Source of the DNA: Allocatelliglobosispora scoriae
GTDB taxonomy: Bacteria; Actinomycetota; Actinomycetes; Mycobacteriales; Micromonosporaceae
Assembly: GCF_014204945.1 (NCBI RefSeq)
Contig: NZ_JACHMN010000002.1
Coordinates: 4,177,001 to 4,241,000 of the forward strand
DNA length: 64,000 nt
Reading direction: 5' to 3'
Shown: positions 18,532-26,137 of the stretch, piece after piece
How positions within the stretch are numbered: position 1 is the first letter of the stretch
Layout: the number at the start of each line of letters is the position of its first letter
Position numbers and translations under genes: made by a program
The notes under the pieces: model-generated
The model's database searches: none
What the model saw: only the letters and a program-made list of their open reading frames with translations
What the model was told of the DNA's origin: nothing

Positions 18532-18936
18532 TTAGGCGACTGCTGTTCTTACGTTGGCCCGTACCCAGTCGACTATCGACTGGGTGGTGGCGCCGGGGGT
18601 GAAGATCCTTTTGACGCCCAGGGACTCGAGTTCGGGGAGGTCGGCGTCGGGGATGATGCCGCCGCCGAAGACGACGATGTCGGTGGCGTTGCGCTCGGTG
18701 AGCAGTTCGGAGACTCGCCGGAAGAGAGTGAGGTGTGCGCCGGACAGGACGGAGAGGCCGACCGCGTCGGCGTCCTCCTGGATGGCGGTCTCGACGATCT
18801 GCTCCGGCGTCTGGTGCAAGCCGGTGTAGATGACCTCCATGCCGGCGTCGCGCAGCGCTCGTGCCACCACCTTGGCGCCTCGGTCGTGTCCGTCGAGCCC
18901 TGGTTTGGCGACGACGACCCTGATCCGCTCGGTCAT
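18532..18936 (-). CDS. icmB: Isobutyryl-CoA mutase small (cobalamin-binding) subunit IcmB
   Basis: A 134-residue stand-alone B12-binding domain. The cobalamin motif DxHxxG is DGHDRG at 15-20 (His17 the lower axial ligand), followed by SxL in GLSVLSGAH and the [10 protein letters not shown] loop. The C-terminus [18 protein letters not shown] matches what I recall of Streptomyces IcmB, which pairs with IcmA to interconvert isobutyryl- and n-butyryl-CoA. The same region near sucCD carries icmB in Streptomyces. No large subunit is in the window. Methylmalonyl-CoA mutase small-subunit relatives are the alternative. Confidence 0.88.
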   Translation of the reverse strand: MTERIRVVVAKPGLDGHDRGAKVVARALRDAGMEVIYTGLHQTPEQIVETAIQEDADAVGLSVLSGAHLTLFRRVSELLTERNATDIVVFGGGIIPDADLPELESLGVKRIFTPGATTQSIVDWVRANVRTAVA

Positions 18937-19168
18937 GCTGTTGCCCCTTCACCCGCACTAGGGAGCGCGCCCGGCTGGTCGGCGCACCTTAACGAACGGT
19001 AACCCGTGGCATGCTCCGACGTGTCGTCGGCCACGGAATCACGTTGTGCATGGATCGATACTACGGAGGGTAGTTAACGAATATCCCCGCATATAGTGAC
19101 GGAAACGGTCTTAATGCGACGGACAGCCGCACTCAGCGTATGCCTATCTGCCTGCGAAGCTTGTGCTC

Positions 19169-19180
19169 ACCCCTAGGGGT
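19169..19180. promoter_or_regulatory. Palindrome ACCCCTAGGGGT upstream of first M23 peptidase
   Basis: A perfect 12-bp palindrome, identical to one at 20175-20186 upstream of the second M23 peptidase and at a similar distance from its start (about 113 versus 128 bp). GTTCGTTAAG follows here. It is a candidate site for a regulator common to both genes. Superficially it resembles the G-tract operators of CsoR-like copper sensors, but I cannot assign it. Confidence 0.5.
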
Positions 19181-19293
19181 TCGTTAAGTTGTCCGTCAGT
19201 GCCAGTAAAGGTGTCATCCATAACAACGGGGTGTCGGATTTCCGAGACCCGGCGCCGGGAGATACCGGGGCCACCGATGACGGAGGTAGTGCG

Positions 19294-20010
19294 TTGCAGT
19301 ACCGGCCAGAGCCGCTACGCGAGCGCGAGAAGTACCGAGGTCGCCGACGTGTCCCTACTCCACCGCGCAGCCGCTACGCGGCCGTGGTCACCACCGCACT
19401 TGTCGGCGCCGGTGTCGTAGCGCTCGCTTCGGGCGCGGCGATGACCGACGCCAAGGACGCGAACTCCAATGCTCTGACGGGCATGGAGTACTCCTCTACC
19501 GAGGGCGGGCAGGACGCCGATAGAACGGCGGCCGCCGAAAAGGCCAGCCGCGCGATGGACCGCAGCGGCGGCATGAGCACCTCGATGACCGAGGCTCCCG
19601 ACGCGTGGATCCTCCCGCTGCAGGACTACCAGTTCACCTCGCCGTTCGGCCGCCGCTGGGGCAAGCTCCACGCCGGCGTCGACCTGGCCGTGCCCGAGGG
19701 CACTCCTTATTACGCGGTGCACGGTGGCAAGGTCATCCTCGCCAAGTGGTTCGGCGGCTACGGCTACTGCGTGATCATCGACCACGGCAACGGCCTCCAG
19801 ACGGTCTACGGCCACTCCTCCAAGCTCATCGTCAAGGAGGGCCAGGAGGTCAAGACCGGCCAGCTGCTCGCACTCGCCGGCAACACCGGGCACTCCTTCG
19901 GCTCCCACGTGCACCTTGAGATCCACGTCAACGGGACGCCGGTCGACCCGATTCCGTGGTTCAAGCAACACGGAGTCGACATAAAACTTCACGTCGTCGG
20001 GGCCTACTGA
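19294..20010 (+). CDS. M23/LytM-family peptidase, membrane-anchored
   Basis: About 238 residues. A basic N-terminus (YRGRRR) leads into one hydrophobic segment (about 25-46), a polar linker and a C-terminal LytM/M23 domain with zinc ligands in LHAGVDLAVPEG (His and Asp) and HVHLEIHV (HxH). Such enzymes cut peptidoglycan cross-links outside the membrane. The start is uncertain. TTG at 19294 has GGAGG seven bases upstream and gives the same leader layout as the second M23 gene; GTG 19231 and TTG 19189 are in-frame alternatives without convincing ribosome sites. A strong terminator follows, so it is probably monocistronic. Confidence 0.85.
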   Translation: MQYRPEPLREREKYRGRRRVPTPPRSRYAAVVTTALVGAGVVALASGAAMTDAKDANSNALTGMEYSSTEGGQDADRTAAAEKASRAMDRSGGMSTSMTEAPDAWILPLQDYQFTSPFGRRWGKLHAGVDLAVPEGTPYYAVHGGKVILAKWFGGYGYCVIIDHGNGLQTVYGHSSKLIVKEGQEVKTGQLLALAGNTGHSFGSHVHLEIHVNGTPVDPIPWFKQHGVDIKLHVVGAY

Positions 20011-20027
20011 CCCAGGCACGTTGCGCT

Positions 20028-20055
20028 AACGCCCACACCGCGAGGTGTGGGCGTT
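20028..20055 (+). terminator. Rho-independent terminator after the first M23 gene
   Basis: Perfect 12-bp stem AACGCCCACACC (20028-20039) with 20044-20055, four-base loop, followed by TTCGTTTTG. The cleanest intrinsic terminator in the window. Confidence 0.9.
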
Positions 20056-20148
20056 TTCGTTTTGTCTGCCATGTCCGCGCAGGTCGAAGCCTGTGATCTG
20101 ATGTCTGATTTCGATGCCTCACGGTGCGTAGTGGGCCTGATTCGGGTC

Positions 20149-20186
20149 GTGACACTGTGTGACGCACGTCTCTTACCCCTAGGGGT
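20149..20186 (+). promoter_or_regulatory. Direct repeat GTGAC-N5-GTGAC and shared palindrome upstream of second M23 peptidase
   Basis: GTGAC at 20149-20153 and again at 20159-20163, five bases apart, followed by the palindrome ACCCCTAGGGGT at 20175-20186. Direct repeats of this type resemble sites reported for the response regulator MtrA, which controls cell-wall hydrolases in actinobacteria; this is a resemblance only. About 128 bp of untranslated leader would follow. The rest of 20056-20314 holds no gene. Confidence 0.4.
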
Positions 20187-20314
20187 TTAGGCACTCAGGG
20201 TATCGACCGTTATTGCCCGTTTTGCCGTTCGAGGCAGCGCTCCGGCGGTGGCGAAAGCCCAGGTCAATCGGCAACATGGGTCGTCCGAGTCAGTGTCGAC
20301 GACGGAGGATAACC

Positions 20315-21082
20315 GTGACGGAGAGTAAGTTCAGCACCACCCTGAAGACCGCTCGCGAGCAGTTCGCAATCGGAACCACTCAGGTTCGTGAGAGCCTCGC
20401 CGGTCGGAGCAAGCAGGTCGTCGGAATCGTGGCCCTCGCGGGCATCGCCGGAATCGGCATCACCGCGGCAAGCGTTGCCAACCCCTCGAGCGTCACCCCC
20501 GAAGCAGTCGCCTCGACCGTCGGCGTGACTGTCGACCGCCAGAACGCCGCAGATCGCGCGAACCGCGACTCGCGTGCGGACGCATCCAAGAGCCCTTCTG
20601 CCAAGGCCACCACCCCCGCGCCTGGCACGAAGTCCCCCGCCAAGGCCGCCGCCCCCGCGACGACCAAGGCCGCGGCCCCCAAGCCGAAATACGCCAACCC
20701 CCTGCCCGGTGCCGTGATCACCTCCTGCTACGGCCAGCGCTGGGGCGTCCTGCACGCCGGCATCGACTTCGCGGCTGACGAGAACACCCCGATCCACGCC
20801 GTCGTCGGCGGTACTGTTACCAGTGCGGGCTGGGCGTTCTCCGGCTACGGCATCTCGGTCGTGGTGGACCACGGCAACGGCTACTTCACGCACTACGCCC
20901 ACATGAACAAGGCCGCCGTCAAGGTCGGCCAGAAGGTCGCCGCCGGTGCCGTCCTCGGCTACGAGGGCTCCACGGGCGACTCGACCGGCCCCCACCTGCA
21001 CTTCGAGGTGCACAAGGGCATGTGGAACCAGATCAACCCGGCCAGCTGGCTCGCCGCCCGTGGCATCAGCACCGGCTGCTGA
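20315..21082 (+). CDS. M23/LytM-family peptidase with Ala/Pro/Lys-rich linker
   Basis: A 255-residue exported peptidase. GTG at 20315 with GGAGG at 20304-20308 is chosen over the longer open frame. A cytoplasmic N-terminus of about 37 residues precedes a single hydrophobic helix (about 38-57) that anchors or exports the protein. Residues about 85-130 are a low-complexity Ala/Pro/Thr/Lys linker that could span the cell wall. The catalytic LytM domain has LHAGIDFAADE and HLHFEVHKG zinc-ligand motifs. Two Cys flank the domain (near SCYGQRW and the C-terminal TGC) and might pair. It is paralogous to the gene at 19294 in domain and in upstream palindrome. Confidence 0.9.
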   Translation: MTESKFSTTLKTAREQFAIGTTQVRESLAGRSKQVVGIVALAGIAGIGITAASVANPSSVTPEAVASTVGVTVDRQNAADRANRDSRADASKSPSAKATTPAPGTKSPAKAAAPATTKAAAPKPKYANPLPGAVITSCYGQRWGVLHAGIDFAADENTPIHAVVGGTVTSAGWAFSGYGISVVVDHGNGYFTHYAHMNKAAVKVGQKVAAGAVLGYEGSTGDSTGPHLHFEVHKGMWNQINPASWLAARGISTGC

Positions 21083-21102
21083 TCACCCCCATTGAGCTGG
21101 GC

Positions 21103-21205
21103 GCCGCCGGCCCTCCCTCCCCCCTGAAGGCCGGCGGCACCCATCACCCCCTGTAACACCCATCTCCTCCCCAACGGCGCAGAGGTCCCCCCGGGCCTCT
21201 GCGCC
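21103..21205 (+). terminator. Two hairpins between the second M23 gene and mdh
   Basis: A perfect 10-bp stem GCCGCCGGCC (21103-21112) with 21129-21138, then another perfect 10-bp stem GGCGCAGAGG (21176-21185) with 21196-21205. They probably act as tandem terminators before mdh. The remaining bases to 21311 hold the mdh promoter and leader. Confidence 0.7.
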
Positions 21206-21311
21206 GTACTCGTGTGCCGGGTTGAGCTGGGTCATAGAGCGGTAACCCGACGGAAACCATCGTTCAGTCGCGGGCTATGGTGCGGTTCTACCCTGTGGAA
21301 AGGTCAGATTC

Positions 21312-22262
21312 ATGGGCAAGAAGGTCACCGTCGTAGGCGCCGGTTTTTACGGCTCCACGACCGCACAGCGGCTCGCCGAGTACGACGTCTTCGAGACCGT
21401 GGTGCTCACCGACATCGTCGAGGGCAAGCCGGAGGGCCTCGCCCTCGACCTGAACCAATCGCGGGCGATCGAGGGTTTCGAGACCAAGGTCGTCGGCGTC
21501 TCCACCGGTCCGAACGGTGAGGGCTACGAGGGCATCGCGGGTTCGGACGTCGTCGTCATCACCGCAGGCCTGCCCCGCAAGCCGGGCATGAGCCGGATGG
21601 ACCTCCTCGGCGTCAACGCCAAGATCGTCCGCGGCGTCGCCGAGCAGGTCGCCAAGCACGCTCCGGACGCCGTGATCATCGTCGTCTCCAACCCGCTCGA
21701 CGAGATGACCGCGCTCGCGCAGATCGCCAGCGAGTTCCCGAAGAACCGGGTGCTCGGCCAGGCCGGCATGCTCGACACGGCCCGCTTCACCAACAACGTC
21801 GCCGAGACGCTCGCCGTGCCGGTGGGCAGCGTGCAGACCCTGACCCTGGGTTCGCACGGCGACACCATGGTGCCGGTCCCGTCGCGCTGCACGGTCAACG
21901 GCAAGCCGCTCGCCGACCTGCTTCCCGCCGAGAAGATCGAGGAGCTCGTCGTCCGCACCCGCAACGGCGGTGCCGAGGTCGTCGCGCTGCTGAAGACCGG
22001 TTCCGCCTACTACGCGCCGTCGGCCGCCGCCGCCCGCATGGCGAAGGCGGTCGCGGAGGACTCCGGCGCGATCATGCCGGTCTGCGCGTGGGTCGACGGT
22101 GAGTACGGCATCTCCGGCGTCTACCTGGGCGTCGAGGCCGAGATCGGTGCGACCGGCGTCCGCAAGGTCGTCGAGACCGAGCTGACCGCTTCGGAGCTGG
22201 AGGGCCTCAAGGAGGCTGCCGAGGCCGTCCGGGCCAAGCAGGCTGACGTGGCTTCGCTGTAA
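21312..22262 (+). CDS. mdh: Malate dehydrogenase (LDH-like type)
   Basis: A 316-residue NAD-dependent dehydrogenase of the LDH/MDH superfamily. The nucleotide-binding loop is GAGFYGS near residue 9, where most relatives have Gly-Ala-Gly-Asn/Val; an Asp (LTDIVEGK) at the end of beta-2 favours NAD. AGLPRKPGMSRMDLL carries the substrate-gating arginines, VVSNPLDEMT the active-site Asn, and GSHGDTMVP the catalytic His. Arg in the mobile loop argues for malate rather than lactate. It completes a TCA set with sucCD and icd in this window. A strong hairpin follows. Confidence 0.93.
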   Translation: MGKKVTVVGAGFYGSTTAQRLAEYDVFETVVLTDIVEGKPEGLALDLNQSRAIEGFETKVVGVSTGPNGEGYEGIAGSDVVVITAGLPRKPGMSRMDLLGVNAKIVRGVAEQVAKHAPDAVIIVVSNPLDEMTALAQIASEFPKNRVLGQAGMLDTARFTNNVAETLAVPVGSVQTLTLGSHGDTMVPVPSRCTVNGKPLADLLPAEKIEELVVRTRNGGAEVVALLKTGSAYYAPSAAAARMAKAVAEDSGAIMPVCAWVDGEYGISGVYLGVEAEIGATGVRKVVETELTASELEGLKEAAEAVRAKQADVASL

Positions 22263-22283
22263 TTCTTTGTGGTGTGCGCTCGA

Positions 22284-22319
22284 AGGGCGGGGTCGACCGG
22301 TACGGGTCGACCCCGCCCT
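22284..22319 (+). terminator. Terminator after mdh
   Basis: Perfect 15-bp stem, AGGGCGGGGTCGACC (22284-22298) with 22305-22319, six-base loop, 21 bp after the mdh stop. Confidence 0.85.
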
Positions 22320-22360
22320 GTCGTGGTCCGGGTGCGCTCTGTCCCGACGCCGGGGTGTAT

Positions 22361-22390
22361 TTCGAAAGTGTCGGACATGGACAGTAGGGT
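22361..22390 (+). promoter_or_regulatory. Putative leaderless promoter of ung
   Basis: TAGGGT at 22385-22390 as -10, TTCGAA at 22361-22366 as -35 with 18-bp spacing. Start of transcription would be near 22397, two bases before the ATG at 22399, which has no ribosome binding site. Confidence 0.45.
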
Positions 22391-22398
22391 TGCCCGTT

Positions 22399-23073
22399 AT
22401 GGCGTTGGATCTCCTTGAATTGCTGCCCGGGGCTTGGCTTGATGCGGTGAAGCCCTATGTCGACCCGGATGCGGTCGCCCGGCTCTCGTCCTTCGTTGAA
22501 GGCGAATATGCGTCGTCCACCGTCTTCCCGCCCAAGGAAGACCTGTTCACCGCGCTGCGCTACTTCGAGCCGGCGGGGACTCGAGTTCTCATCCTGGGGC
22601 AGGACCCCTACTTCAAGCCCGGTCAGGCTCATGGCTTGAGCTTCAGTGTGCGGCCCGGGGTGTCGGTGCCGCCCAGCCTGCGCAACGTCTACAAGGAGCT
22701 GCAGGACGACCTGGGGGTCACTCCGCCGTCGAACGGCGATCTGACTCCCTGGGCGCAGCAGGGTGTGCTGCTGCTCAACGCGGTGTTGACCGTGCGGTCG
22801 GGGACGCCGAACTCGCATGCGGGCAAGGGCTGGGAGGAGTTCACCGACGGGATCATCCGCGCGGTCAACGACTCGCCCTACCGGGTGGTCTTCGTGCTGT
22901 GGGGCTCCTACGCGCGGAAGAAGGCGCCGCTGGTGACCAACTCGCAGCACGTGGTGCTGGAGGCCGGTCACCCGAGCCCGATGAACCCGCGCGGCTTCCT
23001 CGGAAGCAAGCCGTTCAGCAAGATCGAGGCGGCGCTCGCCGAGGCCGGACGCGGCTCCATCACCTGGTCGTGA
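22399..23073 (+). CDS. ung: Uracil-DNA glycosylase, family 1
   Basis: A 224-residue base-excision repair enzyme removing uracil from DNA. The water-activating motif is GQDPYF at 67-72 (Asp69 catalytic). Classical Ung has GQDPYH, and the next-to-last signature reads LGSKPFSKIE where most have GCxHFSKxN. The Asn of LLLNAVLTV and the catalytic His in AGHPSPMNPRGF are intact. These substitutions occur in motif edges, so activity is likely. The frame is open 130 bp upstream, but the ATG at 22399 gives the family N-terminus. Its 3' end overlaps the convergent heme-oxygenase gene by 14 bp. Confidence 0.9.
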   Translation: MALDLLELLPGAWLDAVKPYVDPDAVARLSSFVEGEYASSTVFPPKEDLFTALRYFEPAGTRVLILGQDPYFKPGQAHGLSFSVRPGVSVPPSLRNVYKELQDDLGVTPPSNGDLTPWAQQGVLLLNAVLTVRSGTPNSHAGKGWEEFTDGIIRAVNDSPYRVVFVLWGSYARKKAPLVTNSQHVVLEAGHPSPMNPRGFLGSKPFSKIEAALAEAGRGSITWS

Positions 23074-24610
23074 GCTGCTCCAGCACCTCGATGTTGAGCT
23101 CGTAGGCGATCCGCGACTCGACGACGATCCGCTCCCGCTCGGCGTCATCCCACGTGGTGGCGTCGAGCAGGTGGCGGTAATCCTCCTTGAAGGCCGCGAG
23201 GTCGCCGAGGTCGCTGAAGTCATAGAAGGACGTGCCCGCGCCGATCGTGCGGTCCACCACCTTGCGGATGAACTGCCCGCCGGAGAGGTCCCCGAGGTAA
23301 CGCGTGTAGTGGTGGGCGACGAAGCCGCCCGGCCAGTCGGTGCAGACCTCGCGGATGCGGGCGGTGTAACGCAGGGTCGCTTCGTTCGGCGTGATCAGGT
23401 CCTGCCACTGCGGACCAAGCAGCGAGGCGAGGTCGTCCTCGATCTTCGGCAGCCGGGTCAGCGGCGGCAGGTGGAAGGCCTGCACGATCGGGTCGCCGGG
23501 GTTGGCGACGACGATCGCCTCCAGCTCGCGGTAGGCGTACCAGTGCTGGGCGACCATCTCCGCATAGGCCACGGCGTCGAGCTTCCCCCGCATCAGCTCA
23601 CCGAGGTAAGGCACCCGCGTCGCCTTGTCGTGCAGGTCGGCGGTGGCGTCGCGGAGCTGGACGGAGAAGGCGGGCTTGATCCCGAGCACCGCCTGCGCCT
23701 CGTGGAACAGCCGCGTCACCTCGCCCCGGACCTGCGGGCGGGCGGTGAGCGTGGTGCCGAAGGGCACGCGGGCGATCGCGCCGCCGTCGATCTCGAACTC
23801 GATCCCCGTCGCGTCCAGCCCGCTCATGACCGCGCTGGTCGCGGCCGGGTGACCGCCGAAGGCCCGCACGATGAGCACGTTGTCTGCGGCGTGGTCGCTG
23901 TTCATGTGGTGTGCGATCTGCGCCACGACGTCGGGGGTGAAGGGATCGGCGGATGCTGTGCTCATCGGTTCTGCGCCTTCGACAAGGGGGTGACGGATAC
24001 CGGGGTGCCCAGCGGGCAGGCTTCGCCGCAGGACCCACCAGCTCGCACCGAGGCAGGCTGCGATGAGCGGCCAGCTCAGGGCGAACCGGGCCATGCCGAG
24101 GGCGATGACGGAGTCGGCGGCGTAGAGCGGGAGGAAGACGGCGAGGCGGACGACGTACTGGCCGACCCACACCCAGCTCGCCCGGGAGTAGGCCCGCAGC
24201 AGTGCCGGGTCCTTGCGCCAGCGGGTCTTCTGGCCCAGCGCCGCCCCGGCGATGATGCCGAGCAGGGGCCACCGGACCGCGATGCTGACGGCCCAGGCGA
24301 GCGCGCTCGCGGCGTTGGTGGCGAGCTGTAGGAGGAAGACGTCGGCGACCCGTCCCGTACGCGCGGCGATGAGCGCGCCCACCGCGACGCCGAGCGCGCC
24401 GATGAGTGCCGCACGGGATTGCTCGTCGCGGCGGTAACGCCAGCCGGCGACCGCCACCGCGACCACGATGGCGGCGACGGTGCCGGCGATGAGGGAGCGC
24501 CCGACGAGGACCCAGCCGAGCGCGAAGGCGAGCGGCGGCAGGCTCGCGTCGATCGCGGCTCGTCGGCCGCCGAGCAGCTCGGCAAGATCGCCAGAAGGCA
24601 CAGTCATCAT
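23060..24610 (-). CDS. Three-module protein: DUF3159 membrane domain - DUF2470 - heme oxygenase
   Basis: One uninterrupted 516-codon frame. Residues about 1-212 are a DUF3159 membrane domain with about six helices. Residues about 222-300 resemble DUF2470, the accessory domain of HugZ-type heme proteins (VVAQIAHHMNSDHADN-like). Residues about 306-516 are an HmuO-type, biliverdin-forming heme oxygenase with proximal heme ligand His327 (ATADLHDKATR) and the distal-helix signature YTRYLGDLSGGQ. It would release iron from heme. An in-frame ATG at 23965 (residue 216) with a weak GAAGG upstream could start a separate 301-residue DUF2470-heme oxygenase. The upstream start could also be 24607 or GTG 24601. 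An IdeR-like box lies just upstream. Confidence 0.85.
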   Translation of the reverse strand: MMTVPSGDLAELLGGRRAAIDASLPPLAFALGWVLVGRSLIAGTVAAIVVAVAVAGWRYRRDEQSRAALIGALGVAVGALIAARTGRVADVFLLQLATNAASALAWAVSIAVRWPLLGIIAGAALGQKTRWRKDPALLRAYSRASWVWVGQYVVRLAVFLPLYAADSVIALGMARFALSWPLIAACLGASWWVLRRSLPAGHPGIRHPLVEGAEPMSTASADPFTPDVVAQIAHHMNSDHAADNVLIVRAFGGHPAATSAVMSGLDATGIEFEIDGGAIARVPFGTTLTARPQVRGEVTRLFHEAQAVLGIKPAFSVQLRDATADLHDKATRVPYLGELMRGKLDAVAYAEMVAQHWYAYRELEAIVVANPGDPIVQAFHLPPLTRLPKIEDDLASLLGPQWQDLITPNEATLRYTARIREVCTDWPGGFVAHHYTRYLGDLSGGQFIRKVVDRTIGAGTSFYDFSDLGDLAAFKEDYRHLLDATTWDDAERERIVVESRIAYELNIEVLEQLTTR

Positions 24611-24632
24611 CTCCGCAGACTCCGGGCGTTAG

Positions 24633-24651
24633 CCAGGGCAGCCTAACCTAA
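24633..24651 (-). promoter_or_regulatory. IdeR/DtxR-like iron box upstream of the heme-oxygenase gene
   Basis: On the minus strand the site begins TTAGGTTAGGCT, identical to the first 12 bases of the DtxR/IdeR consensus (TTAGGTTAGGCTAACCTAA); overall 14 of 19 positions match. It ends 23 bp before the start codon, where an iron-dependent repressor would block transcription. This fits iron-starvation induction of heme degradation. Confidence 0.7.
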
Positions 24652-24706
24652 GCCCAACCGGCGTGTCGAGGATCCGACCGGCCGCCCGTGTGCTCATCCA
24701 ACCATG

Positions 24707-24722
24707 CAGTACGCTTGTACTG
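24707..24722 (+). promoter_or_regulatory. Palindrome CAGTAC-N4-GTACTG upstream of icd
   Basis: Perfect 6-bp inverted repeat with four-base spacer, 42 bp before the icd start codon. It is a candidate operator; the regulator is unknown. Confidence 0.4.
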
Positions 24723-24763
24723 TTTGAGCCTGATGATGGAACGCCGAAGGGAGCGCCTACGAC

Positions 24764-25981
24764 ATGGCGAAGATCAAGGTAAACAACCCGGTCGTCGAGC
24801 TCGACGGCGACGAGATGACCCGGATCATCTGGAAGCAGATCCGTGAGCAGCTGATTCTGCCCTACCTCGACGTCGAGCTGGAGTACTACGACCTCGGCAT
24901 GGAGCACCGCGACGCCACCGACGACCAGGTGACGATCGACGCTGCCAATGCCATCAAGCAGCACGGCGTCGGCGTCAAGTGCGCCACGATCACTCCGGAT
25001 GAGGCACGCGTCGAGGAGTTCGGCCTGAAGAAGATGTGGCGGTCGCCGAACGGCACCATCCGCAACATCCTCGGCGGCGTGATCTTCCGCGAGCCGATCA
25101 TCATGAGCAACGTGCCGCGCCTGGTGCCGGGCTGGACCAAGCCGATCATCGTCGGCCGCCACGCCCACGGCGACCAGTACAAGGCGACCGACTTCGTCGT
25201 CCCCGGCCCGGGCAAGGTCACCGTCACCTACACCCCCTCCGACGGCAGTGAGCCGGTGGAGTTCACCATCGCCGACTTCCCCGGCGGCGGTGTCGCGATG
25301 GGCATGTACAACTACGACGACTCGATCCGCGACTTCGCGCGGTCGTCGTTCAGCTACGGTCTGCAGCGCAACTACCCGGTCTACCTCTCGACCAAGAACA
25401 CGATCCTCAAGGCCTACGACGGTCGCTTCAAGGACATCTTCGCCGAGGTCTTCGAGGCCGAGTTCAAGGCCGACTTCGACGCCAAGGGCCTCACCTACGA
25501 GCACCGGCTCATCGACGACATGGTCGCCGCCGCGCTCAAGTGGGAGGGCGGCTACGTCTGGGCCTGCAAGAACTACGACGGCGACGTGCAGTCCGACATC
25601 GTCGCGCAGGGCTTCGGCTCGCTCGGCCTGATGACCTCGGTGCTGATGACCCCGGACGGCAAGACCGTCGAGGCCGAGGCGGCCCACGGCACGGTCACCC
25701 GGCACTACCGCCAGTGGCAGAAGGGCGAGAAGACGTCGACGAACCCGATCGCGTCGATCTACGCCTGGACCCGCGGCCTCGCCCACCGCGGCAAGCTCGA
25801 CGGCACCCCCGACGTGACGGCCTTCGCCGACACGCTGGAGCGCGTGATCGTCGAGACCGTCGAGGGTGGAGCGATGACCAAGGACCTCGCGCTCCTCATC
25901 TCGCGGGACGCGCCGTGGCAGTCGACCGACGAGTTCCTCGCCACGCTGACCGACAACCTGTCGCGCGAACTCAAGGCGTAA
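24764..25981 (+). CDS. icd: NADP-dependent isocitrate dehydrogenase (homodimeric, eukaryote-like type)
   Basis: A 405-residue TCA enzyme of the subfamily found in eukaryotes and some actinobacteria. The N-terminus [14 protein letters not shown], the substrate-binding segments [13 protein letters not shown] and [13 protein letters not shown], the metal-binding [13 protein letters not shown], and the C-terminal [12 protein letters not shown] (coenzyme His/Arg for NADP) are all present. AAGGGAG ten bases upstream supports the ATG. Divergent from the heme-oxygenase gene, and followed by a terminator hairpin. Confidence 0.96.
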   Translation: MAKIKVNNPVVELDGDEMTRIIWKQIREQLILPYLDVELEYYDLGMEHRDATDDQVTIDAANAIKQHGVGVKCATITPDEARVEEFGLKKMWRSPNGTIRNILGGVIFREPIIMSNVPRLVPGWTKPIIVGRHAHGDQYKATDFVVPGPGKVTVTYTPSDGSEPVEFTIADFPGGGVAMGMYNYDDSIRDFARSSFSYGLQRNYPVYLSTKNTILKAYDGRFKDIFAEVFEAEFKADFDAKGLTYEHRLIDDMVAAALKWEGGYVWACKNYDGDVQSDIVAQGFGSLGLMTSVLMTPDGKTVEAEAAHGTVTRHYRQWQKGEKTSTNPIASIYAWTRGLAHRGKLDGTPDVTAFADTLERVIVETVEGGAMTKDLALLISRDAPWQSTDEFLATLTDNLSRELKA

Positions 25982-26069
25982 CCATCGGGGTGGGGCGTCG
26001 TTGATCCTGGTGAGAGCGGGGCCAGCCGCCCTCACCTGAAGCAAGACTCCACACCGCACGTCCCTTTTC

Positions 26070-26096
26070 GAGCCCGGTCTCCCAGAGACCGGGCTC
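26070..26096 (+). terminator. Terminator after icd
   Basis: Perfect 12-bp stem GAGCCCGGTCTC (26070-26081) with 26085-26096, three-base loop. Confidence 0.85.
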
Positions 26097-26118
26097 GGCC
26101 CCTTTCACGCGGCCGTAT

Positions 26119-26136
26119 CGTCAACTAAAGTTGACG
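26119..26136. promoter_or_regulatory. Perfect operator palindrome CGTCAACT-AA-AGTTGACG
   Basis: An 18-bp perfect inverted repeat ending one base before the ATG of the flavin monooxygenase. A repressor bound here would cover the start codon and, if the mRNA is leaderless or short-leader, the start of transcription. TCAACT-N2-AGTTGA is a pattern often seen for MarR-type repressors. No such regulator gene is adjacent. Confidence 0.65.
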
Positions 26137-26137
26137 C

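Noticed and set aside
19010-20314. c-di-AMP (ydaO-type) riboswitch upstream of the M23 peptidases, as seen before some actinomycete wall hydrolases
   Set aside because: The conserved segments of that riboswitch (GGGGUGAA and the CAGCUAACC-type end) are not found in either leader.
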